A stretch of 64,000 nt of DNA from Sporomusaceae bacterium FL31 (GTDB lineage: Bacteria > Bacillota > Negativicutes > DSM-1736 > Dendrosporobacteraceae), in the NCBI GenBank assembly GCA_003990955.1, contig BIFV01000008.1:675066-739065 (forward strand), given 5' to 3'. Each line of letters begins with the position of its first letter. Positions within the stretch are counted from its first letter, which is position 1. A model generated the notes under the pieces. The model was not told the DNA's origin, did not search any database, and was given only the letters and a program-made list of their open reading frames with translations. Positions 17,164 to 26,479 of the stretch are shown here, piece by piece. The position numbers and the translations under genes were made by a program.

Positions 17164-19194
17164 CTACCTCGACCAAATTAGCGCAATGACTAGAGCACCC
17201 ACCATATAGGCTAAATAGTTTTGCAGATTGCCATCTTGAATGGTTCTCATGCGTTGTGACAGGTACAGCATGATACTGATCAGCGGCTTATACAGTACAG
17301 CTTCAATATTGGCATTGACGGTGAGTTCATGAGTAATCCGTTTGGGATAATAGCGATACTCTCGCTCAACAGCAACTTTTCGCTTAATCCCAATCAATTT
17401 TTGAAAAATCATGACCAGCGGGTGAGAGTAAGACGTACCCGAATACTCCATACTGGGCTCAAGCTTGCTGCCGCAATTCCAGGTCTCATCAATCACAACC
17501 TGGCTGCTGCCTAATTTCCATCTGAGTAAGGCCAAACCAACAGCACAGATTAGCACAAAAGCACCCACCAGCCAGGCTACACTTAAACTCTCGCCGCCTG
17601 TTGCGCGATTAAAAGGCAGCAGCAAGAAAGCCGTTCCATTCAGTGCCTGGGCAAAATACTCCAAGGTGATGCTGCTGGTCAGCGTTACCACTGTTCCAGG
17701 CAGCAGGCCGTACAAGACGATGGGCAGTGCCAGCATGCCCATACCGAACCGCATGCTGAGTGGAACTTCCACCGCTTCGGCCGCAGCCTTGGTCCGGGGC
17801 ATAGCCAGAAAGCTGGTGCCAAAGTGCTTAATAACCCCGCCTGCGGCAAAAGCACCCGTCAGAGCCAATAGCCCTACCGCCACAGCCCCGCCGATTTGAA
17901 ACCAGAAACCAGGCAGATCAAAGACGACATGCAGCATCGACTGCAGGATGAGCCATTCGCTAATCACGCCGCTAAATGGCGGCAGCGCGGCCAGCGACAT
18001 ACCCCCAAGCAAAAACAGCCCTGCCGTCCAAGGCATTCGCCGGATCAGACCGCCTAATTCATTAATATTCTTGGTATGAGTTGCATAAAGAACCGAGCCG
18101 GCTCCCATAAACAATAACCCCTTAAACCAGGCATGGCTTAAGATATGAAACAAGGCTGCCGTCATGGCCACTGCCGCAAGCAGTGACAATTGATGTGCCT
18201 GAAATAACAAGGCCGCTCCTATGCCGACTAAAATAATTCCGATATTCTCCGTGCTGCTATAGGCTAAAAAGCGCTTAAGATCATTTTCGGTAATGGCCAG
18301 CAGAATGCCCCATAGAGCGGATATCAGCCCTATAGCCAGCAGAACAGTTCCCCACCAGGCTTGCCCGCCGCCAAAGAAATCAAAAATAATCCTGATCAGT
18401 CCATAAAGAGCTGTTTTAATCATAACTCCTGACATCAGCGCCGAAATATTGCTAGGTGCCACCGGATGTGCCCTGGGCAGCCAAACATGCAGCGGAATAA
18501 CCCCTGCCTTAGCCCCAAAGCCAATTAAGCACATGACAAAGATCCCGTTCTGTAACAGGATTGGCATGCTGCGCAGTTGCTGCTGATACACCGCAAAGTC
18601 AAAGCTCTGGGTATAGCTAAACATGATTAAGAAGGATAAGGTAATAAAGGCTGTCGCAATATGGGTCATGACCAGATAAATATAGCCCGAAGCACGCACC
18701 TGGCTTTTCTCATGCTCAAACATGACCAGAAAAAAAGAAACCACCGACATAATTTCCCAGGCAATCAAAAAAGTAAAGGCACTGCTTACCGTAACCACGG
18801 CAATCATTGACAAGGCAAACAGGTTAAGTAAGCCGCCCAGATAAGCGATATTCTTTTTCCCCTCATATTTGGTGACATACCCGGTAGAATAAACGGCCAC
18901 AGCCATAAGAATCATGGAAATCACCAATAAAAAGAAGGCTGATAAAGCATCGACTTGAAAGCGCCAGACAAACCCCGGCATAATCTGCCATGCCGTCATT
19001 GTAATCGAGGTTTTATTCAGCAATACTGCCGCTGCGGCCGCACTTCCACTCAAACCAGCCACCAAAGCGCTGCTATGTGCCAGCAAGTTTGCCAACCTTT
19101 GGCGCCGGATGGCAAAAAACGGCGTAACACTGCCAAACAATAAGCAAACCAAGTTTGTGATAAACAATATTGCTGCCCAATCCGCTACAGCCAT
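17164..19194 (-). CDS. hyfB: Antiporter-like membrane subunit HyfB (NuoL-like), first gene of the operon
   Basis: 676 residues from the ATG at 19194 (GGAGG seven bases upstream; a second ATG at 19200 is too close). About 15-16 membrane helices with the NuoL/HyfB motifs FGAKAGVIPLHVWLPRAHP and FLAYSSTENIGI. A C-terminal extension (about 560-676) is the HyfB/HycC-type tail with a soluble loop (ETWNCGSKLEPSMEYSGTSY) and a final helix. First gene of hyfBCEFGHI; the second antiporter paralogue hyfD found in E. coli hyf is missing. Confidence 0.9.
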   Translation of the reverse strand: MAVADWAAILFITNLVCLLFGSVTPFFAIRRQRLANLLAHSSALVAGLSGSAAAAAVLLNKTSITMTAWQIMPGFVWRFQVDALSAFFLLVISMILMAVAVYSTGYVTKYEGKKNIAYLGGLLNLFALSMIAVVTVSSAFTFLIAWEIMSVVSFFLVMFEHEKSQVRASGYIYLVMTHIATAFITLSFLIMFSYTQSFDFAVYQQQLRSMPILLQNGIFVMCLIGFGAKAGVIPLHVWLPRAHPVAPSNISALMSGVMIKTALYGLIRIIFDFFGGGQAWWGTVLLAIGLISALWGILLAITENDLKRFLAYSSTENIGIILVGIGAALLFQAHQLSLLAAVAMTAALFHILSHAWFKGLLFMGAGSVLYATHTKNINELGGLIRRMPWTAGLFLLGGMSLAALPPFSGVISEWLILQSMLHVVFDLPGFWFQIGGAVAVGLLALTGAFAAGGVIKHFGTSFLAMPRTKAAAEAVEVPLSMRFGMGMLALPIVLYGLLPGTVVTLTSSITLEYFAQALNGTAFLLLPFNRATGGESLSVAWLVGAFVLICAVGLALLRWKLGSSQVVIDETWNCGSKLEPSMEYSGTSYSHPLVMIFQKLIGIKRKVAVEREYRYYPKRITHELTVNANIEAVLYKPLISIMLYLSQRMRTIQDGNLQNYLAYMVGALVIALIWSR

Positions 19195-19240
19195 TCCCAT
19201 ACCTCCACAAGTTATGTATTACTGAATATCTGATTATTTA

Positions 19241-19269
19241 AATATACTAAGATAGTTTAAGATTTGCAA
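19241..19269 (-). promoter_or_regulatory. Candidate promoter of the hyf operon
   Basis: Minus strand TTGCAA (19269-19264), 17-base spacer, TATATT (19246-19241), about 45 bp ahead of the hyfB start. Good match to a housekeeping promoter; not verified. Confidence 0.5.
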
Positions 19270-19470
19270 AGTCGATATGAGGCGAAAAAACCGACCAAAC
19301 GTGCTTGTAACTGACAGAAATTAACTATAATCCTCAATGCTCATTTTTTTGTTAATTCAAACTAATTAGGGTATTCATTTAATTCAGAAAATATTCATAA
19401 GTCGATGAATTCCTCCCGGGGAAAACACGCCAAGCCGTTCATGCTTCACCGCAAAGATTGATCCTGCCAC
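19270..19470. other. Intergenic region between hyf and ilv operons
   Basis: A+T-rich spacer upstream of the hyf promoter. No ORF of note and no clear hairpin or RNA gene seen; room for regulator sites of the hydrogenase operon. Confidence 0.4.
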
Positions 19471-19511
19471 AAAAAAAGCGATACAGAAACATGAAGTTCC
19501 TGTATCGCTTG
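19471..19511 (-). terminator. Intrinsic terminator of ilvBN
   Basis: Minus strand stem AAGCGATACAGGAAC / TTTCTGTATCGCTT (near-perfect, 13-14 bp) followed by seven T residues, about 30 bp past the ilvN stop. Confidence 0.88.
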
Positions 19512-19541
19512 CGTGATCAATCTAATTTTTAGTTAAGCCGG

Positions 19542-20039
19542 TTACATATCTTTGGCTGCAATAGGCCCCCGGGATAACGCAATTTTTCCTGTCCGGGCAA
19601 TTTCAATAATCTCGTAGTCATGAAGCACTTCACACAGCGCATCAATTTTAGTTTGCTCCCCGGTAAGCTCAATCACCATGGTTTCACGATTCACATCAAC
19701 AATTTTAGCCCGGAAGATATCAACAATATTGATAATATCTGCACGGGTAACCGGATTAGCCCGCACTTTTATAAGAACCAGCTCACGCTGTATCGGATCA
19801 ACATGCGTTAAATTGATGATTTTGATCACATCAATCAGCTTTGATAATTGATTGACCACTTGTTCCAGTTCAATTTCATCGTCAACCTCGACATCAATGG
19901 TAATTCGGGTTGTATCAGCTTCCTCTGAATGCCCAGCGGCAATACTTTCAATATTAAAAGCCCGACGGCTGATTAAACCCGATATATGAGTCAGCACTCC
20001 CGGCCGGTTCTCAACCAGGACGGCTAATGTATATTTCAT
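19542..20039 (-). CDS. ilvN: Acetolactate synthase, small regulatory subunit
   Basis: 165 residues: N-terminal ACT domain (VENRPGVLTHISGLISRRAF) that binds valine for feedback inhibition, and a C-terminal ALS_ss_C domain. Activates the catalytic subunit IlvB in branched-chain amino acid synthesis. GGAGG seven bases before the ATG overlaps the ilvB stop; spacing from ilvB is 3 bp. Could equally be called ilvH; the numbering of isozymes cannot be decided from sequence. Confidence 0.95.
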   Translation of the reverse strand: MKYTLAVLVENRPGVLTHISGLISRRAFNIESIAAGHSEEADTTRITIDVEVDDEIELEQVVNQLSKLIDVIKIINLTHVDPIQRELVLIKVRANPVTRADIINIVDIFRAKIVDVNRETMVIELTGEQTKIDALCEVLHDYEIIEIARTGKIALSRGPIAAKDM

Positions 20040-20042
20040 GTG

Positions 20043-21734
20043 TTAACCTCCAAGAATCATTTGATCTAAGCGTCCCCCGACCGGCACCATTGGCAGCACA
20101 TCCTCAACCTCCGGCAATTGCACATCAACAAGCACCGGCCCTTCGGTTGCCAACGCTTGCCGCAAAACAGCTTCCAGCTCATCAGGCTTCGTAATCCTAA
20201 AACCAGTAGCGCCCATGGCTTCCGCTAATTTAACAAAATCGGTTTGCCCCTTTAAGGTGGACTGTGAGTAACGTTCGCCGTAGAACATCCGCTGCCATTG
20301 TGTCACCATACCCAAAACCTGATTATTCATGACAATGGTTTTCACGGGAAAGCCATTGTTGGCGGCTGTGGCAAACTCCTGACAGTTCATCATAATGCTG
20401 CCATCACCGCTGATCAAAACAACCGCCTTATCAGGATGCCCCACCTGCGCCCCAATGGCTGCCGGCAAGCCATATCCCATTGTTCCTAATCCACCTGACG
20501 TCATCAACGTGCGTGGTGAACGAAAATTATAGAACTGCGCAGTCCACATCTGATGCTGTCCGACATCGGTGACAATGATATCATCATCTCCTGCGAGCCG
20601 GCTGACTGTTTCAATGACTTGCTGCGGCATAATGACATCAGGAGTTTGGCGATAGACAAGCGGCTGATCCTTTTTCCAGGTATACACTTGCTCCCGCCAT
20701 GGTGCAGTCTGACCTTTCCAGTCCATCGTTTTATCGGCCGCGATGGTCTGGCACAATAAGGGCAGTGCCCACTTCAGGTCGCCCACTACCCGCAAATCAA
20801 CCCGGACATTTTTATTAATCTCAGCTGGATCAATATCGAAATGAAGAATTTTAGCCTTAGGGGCAAACTGGTTGACCACGCCGGTAACCCGGTCATCAAA
20901 ACGCACGCCAATCCCGACCAGCACATCACATTCTGTTGTCGCCATATTGGCTGCATAAGTACCATGCATGCCGACCATGCCCAGATTTTCCTCAGCATGG
21001 TTGGGAATACAGCCCAAGCCCATTAAGCTGGTAATGACCGGAAAACCCGTCAATTGGATGAACTCACGAAATTCTGCAGCCGTATCCGATATATTGACTC
21101 CGCCCCCAACAAAAATCAGCGGTTTCCTGGCCTGTTTTAATTCAGCAACAGCGGCCTCAATATCAGCGGCCTGCCCAATAATGCTGCCGCTATAGCCCCT
21201 CAGACTGACTGTTTCAGGATATTCATAATCAAAAGTGGCATTAAAAACATCTTTGGATATATCAACAACCACCGGACCGGGACGACCGGTACGGGCGATA
21301 TGAAAAGCCTCTTTTAAAATACGCGGCAGATCCTGAACCTTTTTCACCAAATAATTATGCTTGGTAATTGGGGTTGTAATGCCGCAGATGTCTGCTTCCT
21401 GGAACGAATCCTTCCCGATCAGCGAAACACCGACCTGCCCGGTAATGGCCACTAACGGCACAGAATCCATATAAGCCGTGGCAATGCCGGTGATAAGGTT
21501 GGTTCCGCCAGGCCCTGAGGTTGCAAAACACACGCCCACTTTGCCAGTCGCGCGCGCATAGCCATCGGCAGCATGTACCGCCCCCTGTTCATGCCGTGTT
21601 AAGACATGAGGAAACTCTGATTTATATAAAGCATCATACAGCGTTAATACCGCTCCGCCAGGATAACCAAAAACGACTTCGACCCCTTCATTTTTCAGGC
21701 TCTCAATAACAGCCTGAGCTCCAATCATTTCCAA
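20043..21734 (-). CDS. ilvB: Acetolactate synthase, large catalytic subunit
   Basis: 563 residues. ThDP- and FAD-dependent condensation of two pyruvates (or pyruvate with 2-oxobutyrate), the first step of valine/leucine/isoleucine synthesis. Features: catalytic Glu region RHEQGAVHAADGYARATGK, FAD-binding middle domain, and ThDP motif GDGSIMMNCQEFATAANN. TTG start at 21734 is favoured by GGAGG seven bases upstream; an ATG six bases further in is less well spaced. Own promoter at 21773-21802, no T-box leader seen in the short 5' region. Confidence 0.96.
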   Translation of the reverse strand: MEMIGAQAVIESLKNEGVEVVFGYPGGAVLTLYDALYKSEFPHVLTRHEQGAVHAADGYARATGKVGVCFATSGPGGTNLITGIATAYMDSVPLVAITGQVGVSLIGKDSFQEADICGITTPITKHNYLVKKVQDLPRILKEAFHIARTGRPGPVVVDISKDVFNATFDYEYPETVSLRGYSGSIIGQAADIEAAVAELKQARKPLIFVGGGVNISDTAAEFREFIQLTGFPVITSLMGLGCIPNHAEENLGMVGMHGTYAANMATTECDVLVGIGVRFDDRVTGVVNQFAPKAKILHFDIDPAEINKNVRVDLRVVGDLKWALPLLCQTIAADKTMDWKGQTAPWREQVYTWKKDQPLVYRQTPDVIMPQQVIETVSRLAGDDDIIVTDVGQHQMWTAQFYNFRSPRTLMTSGGLGTMGYGLPAAIGAQVGHPDKAVVLISGDGSIMMNCQEFATAANNGFPVKTIVMNNQVLGMVTQWQRMFYGERYSQSTLKGQTDFVKLAEAMGATGFRITKPDELEAVLRQALATEGPVLVDVQLPEVEDVLPMVPVGGRLDQMILGG

Positions 21735-21772
21735 CGCAGGTCCTCCTTTACTACTTTGACCCTTTTTTCAGT

Positions 21773-21802
21773 ATTATAATATAAACAGTCCACAAATGTC
21801 AT
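21773..21802 (-). promoter_or_regulatory. Promoter of ilvBN
   Basis: Minus strand ATGACA (21802-21797), 18-base spacer and a perfect TATAAT (21778-21773), about 40 bp before the ilvB start. The leader is too short for a T-box riboswitch or attenuator. Confidence 0.65.
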
Positions 21803-21964
21803 CTATTGTTTTTAAAATACTCTAAAATGTTTTCTCCCACTGCACAGATTTGATGTAATATTCTGGAATATTTTGAATAACAGCTCTTTCAGGCAGATAA
21901 TGATACAACGTTACACAAAACTCCAGATTAATACCTGAACACGCATCTTCCTTTAACGAAACGT

Positions 21965-22020
21965 TATAGGATGGAATAAGCCTGTACGAAATTGAACGCA
22001 CAGGCTTATTCCATCCTATA
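21965..22020 (-). terminator. 21-bp perfect inverted repeat after pduT, likely terminator of the pdu operon
   Basis: Perfect arms TATAGGATGGAATAAGCCTGT (stated by ends: 21965-21985 and 22000-22020) with a 14-base loop, 18 bp past the pduT stop. The stem is far longer than a usual terminator and is not followed by a strong U tract, so it may instead block 3' exonucleases or act in both directions. The 160 bp between it and the ilvB promoter holds no credible gene. Confidence 0.6.
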
Positions 22021-22038
22021 AAATTCAGCTGCAACCTG

Positions 22039-22590
22039 TTAATATAATACCTCATGCAGCTTTTTATGCGGCGCTGGCAATACCAGCGAATCCAGGTAAA
22101 AGCCAGTGTCTTTAATCCGGTCAGTGCCGGCCCGGATTGCTGCATTGACGGCTCCCACATCACCAGACATGGTCACGACAGCTTTTCCACCCATCCCTCT
22201 GGCCAGACGCACTTCCAGCAAGTCGACTGAGGCTGATTTCACTGCCGCATCGGCAGCAACAATGGCTGATGCCACAGAAAAGCTTTCAATCACGCCCAAA
22301 GCCTTAATTTCCTTAACACTGGTACAGCCTGTTAAAGCCGGAAAAATGCTAGCATGGGCGTTGGGCAGAATAAATTCATCAACTACGTTGTCCGACCCGC
22401 CGGCAGCGTGACCGCTCCGAACAGCGCTCTGTACAGCGCCTACGTCACCGGCCACCATCACGACATACTTGCCCGGGCACAGCGGCTGGGCCATAATCAG
22501 TTCAATATTTGCCGCCTTTAACATGGCATCAGCGACTAAGATGCCTTTCGTTATGTTCTTTATCTCAAGCAACCCGATAGCACTTCTCAT
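22039..22590 (-). CDS. pduT: PduT, tandem-BMC shell protein with Fe-S centre
   Basis: 183 residues, two BMC domains in tandem (about 1-90 and 95-183), forming a pseudohexameric trimer in the shell. Cys38 in the pore-side loop (AQPLCPGKY) is at the position where characterised PduT binds a 4Fe-4S cluster at the trimer pore, thought to move electrons across the shell to PduS. Last gene of the operon, 21 bp after pduS. N-terminus MRSAIGLLEIKNITKGI is a typical BMC start. Confidence 0.93.
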   Translation of the reverse strand: MRSAIGLLEIKNITKGILVADAMLKAANIELIMAQPLCPGKYVVMVAGDVGAVQSAVRSGHAAGGSDNVVDEFILPNAHASIFPALTGCTSVKEIKALGVIESFSVASAIVAADAAVKSASVDLLEVRLARGMGGKAVVTMSGDVGAVNAAIRAGTDRIKDTGFYLDSLVLPAPHKKLHEVLY

Positions 22591-22611
22591 TCGAAAATCC
22601 CTCCCGCAGCG

Positions 22612-23940
22612 TTAAACTGCCCGAATAGCAATCCGGTCATTTACTGAAATCACTTTACCGGCAATACTGGCATGCACTTTAGCGCCAAGAGCGCCTTCCG
22701 GTATCTCAGCAACCACATCACCGCGCTTGACAATATCCCCGGCTTGCACGATCGGCTTAGCAGGGGCCCCAATATGCTGGGAAAGATACAATTCGACCGC
22801 ATTAACCGAAGGCTGCTCTGCCTGCAGCGGCGCCTTCACATCATACTGTGTTAAGCCCAGGCGGGCTACCAACCGCTTGGTGGGAATTCGCCGGAATTCG
22901 CGCTGCGCTTTAGCGGCAGCCGGTTTAGTGTGATGAGGATTTTTAATGCCCGCTTTGCTTAACTGCCGTTTAAATTCGGCATTAACCCGCCGCGGCGATA
23001 ACCCCATCGAACAGCCGAAGGTATCGCAGACACCACATTCGGAACAAAGAAAGGCTCTTGTAACTGTATCGGTATCGCCAAACTGACTGCGACCAATCAC
23101 CTGCATGATCCGATGCGGTTCCAGACTATGCCCCAGCAAATGCCGCGGACATACGTCGGTACAAGCCATGCAGTTACAACAAACAGCTTTGGCCCGATTG
23201 GCGATGGCTGACCAATCTGTCTCTTTTTGAGCAACCAGCGAATGGTTGGTTGGCAGCAGAATAATGCCACCCGTAGTTTTGGTCACAGCAGCCTCCGGCG
23301 ACGTGAGTTTGCCCATCATCGGACCGCCATCAATGATGGCATAAGGATGAATGGTTGGACCGCCAGCCAGCGCAATCAGCTCGCTCAATTTCAACCCGAC
23401 CGGGACTTTCAGCGTCACCGGGTGCTGTACCGCCCCGGTAACGGTCACGTACTTATCGGTAACAGCCTGCCCCTCCATGGCCTGCGCAACATTCATAAGC
23501 GTCTCAACATTGGCTACCACGACACCGACGTTGAGCGGAATGCCGCCCTCAGGAACAATACGGCCTGTCACCTCATGCACCAAGACCTGCTCATCACCAG
23601 CCGGATAAAAATCAGGCAAAATAAACAGCTTGATTGCCGATTCCTTCATCCGGTCAATGGCTGCAGTCAGATTGGTAACAGCCGCTTCATATTTGCTTTT
23701 TAAGCCAATATAACCATAGCTCGCACCGGTAGCACTCATAACCAGTTTTAGACCCATGACAATCTTCATGCTTTCAACTGCCATTAAATGCTGGTTGGTG
23801 CGCAGCAGCGGCTCACATTCCGCTCCATTGGCAATGACCACATCGACACTGGCGTTGATCTTTGTATGGGTAGGAAAGCCGGCGCCTCCGGCTCCCACCA
23901 CTCCTGCTGCTCTTACGGCAGCTACAATTTCTTCTCGCAT
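22612..23940 (-). CDS. pduS: PduS, RnfC-like cobalamin reductase
   Basis: 442 residues from the ATG at 23940 (GGGAGCAGGTGAAGG upstream); the open frame continues to 24000 but would run into pduP. RnfC-like NADH/FMN domain with VGAGGAGFPTHTK, then two 4Fe-4S motifs (CCNCMACTDVCP; CSECGVCDTFGC), and a C-terminal sandwich-hybrid domain. Reduces cob(III)/cob(II)alamin inside the microcompartment so that PduO can adenosylate it. Located between pduP and pduT as in enteric pdu operons but without pduQ. Confidence 0.94.
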   Translation of the reverse strand: MREEIVAAVRAAGVVGAGGAGFPTHTKINASVDVVIANGAECEPLLRTNQHLMAVESMKIVMGLKLVMSATGASYGYIGLKSKYEAAVTNLTAAIDRMKESAIKLFILPDFYPAGDEQVLVHEVTGRIVPEGGIPLNVGVVVANVETLMNVAQAMEGQAVTDKYVTVTGAVQHPVTLKVPVGLKLSELIALAGGPTIHPYAIIDGGPMMGKLTSPEAAVTKTTGGIILLPTNHSLVAQKETDWSAIANRAKAVCCNCMACTDVCPRHLLGHSLEPHRIMQVIGRSQFGDTDTVTRAFLCSECGVCDTFGCSMGLSPRRVNAEFKRQLSKAGIKNPHHTKPAAAKAQREFRRIPTKRLVARLGLTQYDVKAPLQAEQPSVNAVELYLSQHIGAPAKPIVQAGDIVKRGDVVAEIPEGALGAKVHASIAGKVISVNDRIAIRAV

Positions 23941-23974
23941 ACCTTCACCTGCTCCCTTGCTGCACTTCAACTCA

Positions 23975-25408
23975 TTATACGATGGAAAATGCGTCAACAA
24001 GCACGCACCGGCGCTGACGGGTGAAACTACGGGGTGAGGTTAAGCCCTCGCCAGTCGGTCCGGCGATGGTAAATGTGATAAACCCTTCTCCCCCTACGCC
24101 AATACCGGCAAAAGAAGGTGCATTTTTCACAAAAATAGTGGTTTCAATGGCTCTCGCCAACCGGGTTAAATGATCCACGTTTTTGGAGTGCATAATGGCA
24201 GTATGGCGATTGCCATGTTCCACTTTCACTGCCAGTTGAATGGCGGCATCAATATCTTTGACCTGAACAACCGGCAATACCGGCATCATCAGCTCTTCGA
24301 TAACAAACGGATGATCGGCTTCAGTTTCGCAGATGATGACTTTTGTACCGGCAGGGGCAGTGATTCCGATTTTACTTAAGATGTAAGCAGCATCTTTGCC
24401 CACATAGTCCTTGTTGATCCCATAAACCTTTTTAGGCTTTTCGGTACAACCTGACGCCATTTTACCTTCTTCTTCAGTCATAATGACATTTAATAACTCG
24501 GCGATTTTAGGACCTGAGATCAGATACGCGCCATATTTTTGCATATAGGCCATTAATTGATCGGCAATACTGCCGACAGCAATAACTTCTTTTTCAGCAA
24601 TACAAGGCAGGTTATTATCAAATGAGCAGCCAGCAACAATATCCCGAGCCGCTTTCTCAATATCAGCCGTTTCGTCAACTACTGCCGGCGGATTGCCTGC
24701 TCCGGCACCAATTGCCTTTTTGCCGGAAGACAGAACAGCTTTAACTACCCCTGGGCCGCCGGTAGCAACCAGCATGTTAATGTCAGGATGGTTCATCATC
24801 TCATTCGCCGCTTCAATGGATGGATTGGCTAAAGTGGTCAGCAGATTAGCCGGGCCGCCTGCTTGCACTACCGCCTGGTTTAATAATTGGATTGTTTTAA
24901 TCGATGTTCCTTTGGCTTTTGGGTGTGGGCTGAAGAACACGGCATTGCCAGCCGCAATCATGCCAATCCCATTACAAATAACTGTCTCGGACGGATTGGT
25001 GGTCGGAGTAATGGCTCCGATTACCCCATAAGGGCCCATTTCGATCAGGGTTAAGCCATGATCACCGCTCCAGGCAGTGGTTTGAAGATCCTCAGTGCCT
25101 GGGGTTTTCCGGGCTGCCACCTGATTCTTAATGGTTTTATCCGGAACATTGCCCATACCCGATTCTTCAACTGCCATTTGTGCCAATAGCGCCGCATTGT
25201 TAAAAGCAGCCTCACGCATGGCCTGAATCAGGCATTCCCGTTTTTCAATTGATAACCCGGCCAACTGTTTTTGAGCTGAACGAGCAGCAGCTACGGCCTC
25301 GTCAACAGTAGCAAATATGCCATCAGCTTGGGTTGTATTATCCTGTTCGTGCATTTTAGCTAATATCTCAGCTGTGATGCGTTCAATTAAAGTTTGATCA
25401 ATAACCAT
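23975..25408 (-). CDS. pduP: PduP, CoA-acylating propionaldehyde dehydrogenase
   Basis: 477 residues. Converts propionaldehyde, CoA and NAD+ to propionyl-CoA and NADH in the lumen. The first 18 residues (MVIDQTLIERITAEILAK) form the amphipathic helix that targets PduP to the shell. The active-site Cys region reads CSFDNNLPCIAEKEVIAV. C-terminal RQRRCVLVDAFSIV matches the family. GGGAGG ribosome site; 29 bp after pduO and 34 bp before pduS. Confidence 0.95.
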   Translation of the reverse strand: MVIDQTLIERITAEILAKMHEQDNTTQADGIFATVDEAVAAARSAQKQLAGLSIEKRECLIQAMREAAFNNAALLAQMAVEESGMGNVPDKTIKNQVAARKTPGTEDLQTTAWSGDHGLTLIEMGPYGVIGAITPTTNPSETVICNGIGMIAAGNAVFFSPHPKAKGTSIKTIQLLNQAVVQAGGPANLLTTLANPSIEAANEMMNHPDINMLVATGGPGVVKAVLSSGKKAIGAGAGNPPAVVDETADIEKAARDIVAGCSFDNNLPCIAEKEVIAVGSIADQLMAYMQKYGAYLISGPKIAELLNVIMTEEEGKMASGCTEKPKKVYGINKDYVGKDAAYILSKIGITAPAGTKVIICETEADHPFVIEELMMPVLPVVQVKDIDAAIQLAVKVEHGNRHTAIMHSKNVDHLTRLARAIETTIFVKNAPSFAGIGVGGEGFITFTIAGPTGEGLTSPRSFTRQRRCVLVDAFSIV

Positions 25409-25437
25409 CTAAGCTCTTCCTCCCATCCACAGTTGCT

Positions 25438-26475
25438 TTACTGTAAGGCCGCCAGGCCAGCCTCAGCAACCACCATATCTTCCTCTACACTGCCACCGCT
25501 TACCCCGATTCCGCCAATGATGTTTCCGCCAGCCAGAATCGGGAAGCCGCCGCCAAACACAATAAAGCGTCCTGCTCCGGCGGTATTCAATCCATAGAGC
25601 GGCTGACCAGGAACGACGACTGCAGCAGCCTGATCGGTCGCCGTTTGAAGTGCGGCTGCCGTATAGGCCTTATCCAGCGCAATGGATATGCTGCCAAGCA
25701 GTGCACCATCCATGCGGTGCTGAGCCACTAAATTGCCGCCGGCATCCACAATGGCGATCACCATGGGGACACCGATTTCAATTGCCTTTTGCTCGGCTGC
25801 CGCAATCATTTTTTTTGCTTTTTCCAGAATACTGAACGTGCGGGTTCCTGTTGATGCAGCAACAATTTTTTGAGCCTGCGCCATCACATCAACTGAACTC
25901 ACCGCACTTTTACCCGCACTGCCCGCCAAAACCTGCATCACTTTTTCAGTGACTGTTTTGATAAGCTCTTCCTGTTCCACACAGCGTGCCAGCACAAACA
26001 GCAAGTCTGATAAGCGGTTCAAGTAGAGACCGACATGCACAGATACTGTTTCGGTACGCTTGAGGGTGACAACCAGCCGTTCAGCCCGTCTGACCACCGT
26101 GCGGGCCAAATCTAACGCTGCACTCGTTGACGTGCCGCCTGGCGTAACAAAATACCGTTGGGGAATGCGTTTACTTTCCAAGGAATCAATAATGTCTTCT
26201 AATCGTTTAACATGGTCAGCCGTAATCCTTAGTTTACTGTCTGCATCAATGGTTTCAGTCGCCAAATCTGCATTAAGCAAAATCAACTCTTCCTGAATGG
26301 TTTGGATAATCTCGACAGCCCATTCCTTGTCAGTGAGTGCTTTTGCCAGCCCCATAGCGGCGCTGGCTTCATCGACTGTACCATAGGCGTTTACTCTGTC
26401 ATGGTCTTTAAAAACCCGCTGCTTGGAAAGCAAACTGGTTTGACCGCCATCTCCAGTTTTTGTATAAACTTTCAT
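25438..26475 (-). CDS. pduO: PduO, ATP:cob(I)alamin adenosyltransferase with GlcG-like C-terminal domain
   Basis: 345 residues from the ATG at 26475 (GAGGAG upstream, overlapping the pduN stop). Residues 1-185: PduO-type adenosyltransferase, with the ATP loop YTKTGDGGQTSLL, RRAERLVV and YLNRLSDLLFVLAR. Residues 205-345: DUF336/GlcG heme-associated domain (VDAGGNLVAQHRMDGA). Makes adenosylcobalamin for the diol dehydratase. An upstream in-frame extension of the reading frame overlaps pduN and is not used. Two-domain architecture matches Salmonella PduO. Confidence 0.94.
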   Translation of the reverse strand: MKVYTKTGDGGQTSLLSKQRVFKDHDRVNAYGTVDEASAAMGLAKALTDKEWAVEIIQTIQEELILLNADLATETIDADSKLRITADHVKRLEDIIDSLESKRIPQRYFVTPGGTSTSAALDLARTVVRRAERLVVTLKRTETVSVHVGLYLNRLSDLLFVLARCVEQEELIKTVTEKVMQVLAGSAGKSAVSSVDVMAQAQKIVAASTGTRTFSILEKAKKMIAAAEQKAIEIGVPMVIAIVDAGGNLVAQHRMDGALLGSISIALDKAYTAAALQTATDQAAAVVVPGQPLYGLNTAGAGRFIVFGGGFPILAGGNIIGGIGVSGGSVEEDMVVAEAGLAALQ

Positions 26476-26479
26476 GGTA

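Noticed and set aside
21735..21964. T-box or attenuator upstream of ilvB
   Set aside because: The promoter lies only about 40 bp from the start, leaving no room, and no T-box TGGNACC-type sequence was found.
21822..22163. 113-codon minus-strand ORF between pduT and ilvB
   Set aside because: Half of it is pduT in another frame and it reads through the 21-bp inverted repeat; no ribosome site. The last 45 codons could be a gene remnant but nothing recognisable.
23975..24000. Apparent overlap or frameshift between pduP and pduS
   Set aside because: Disappears when the pduS start is set at 23940 by its ribosome site; both proteins are full length.
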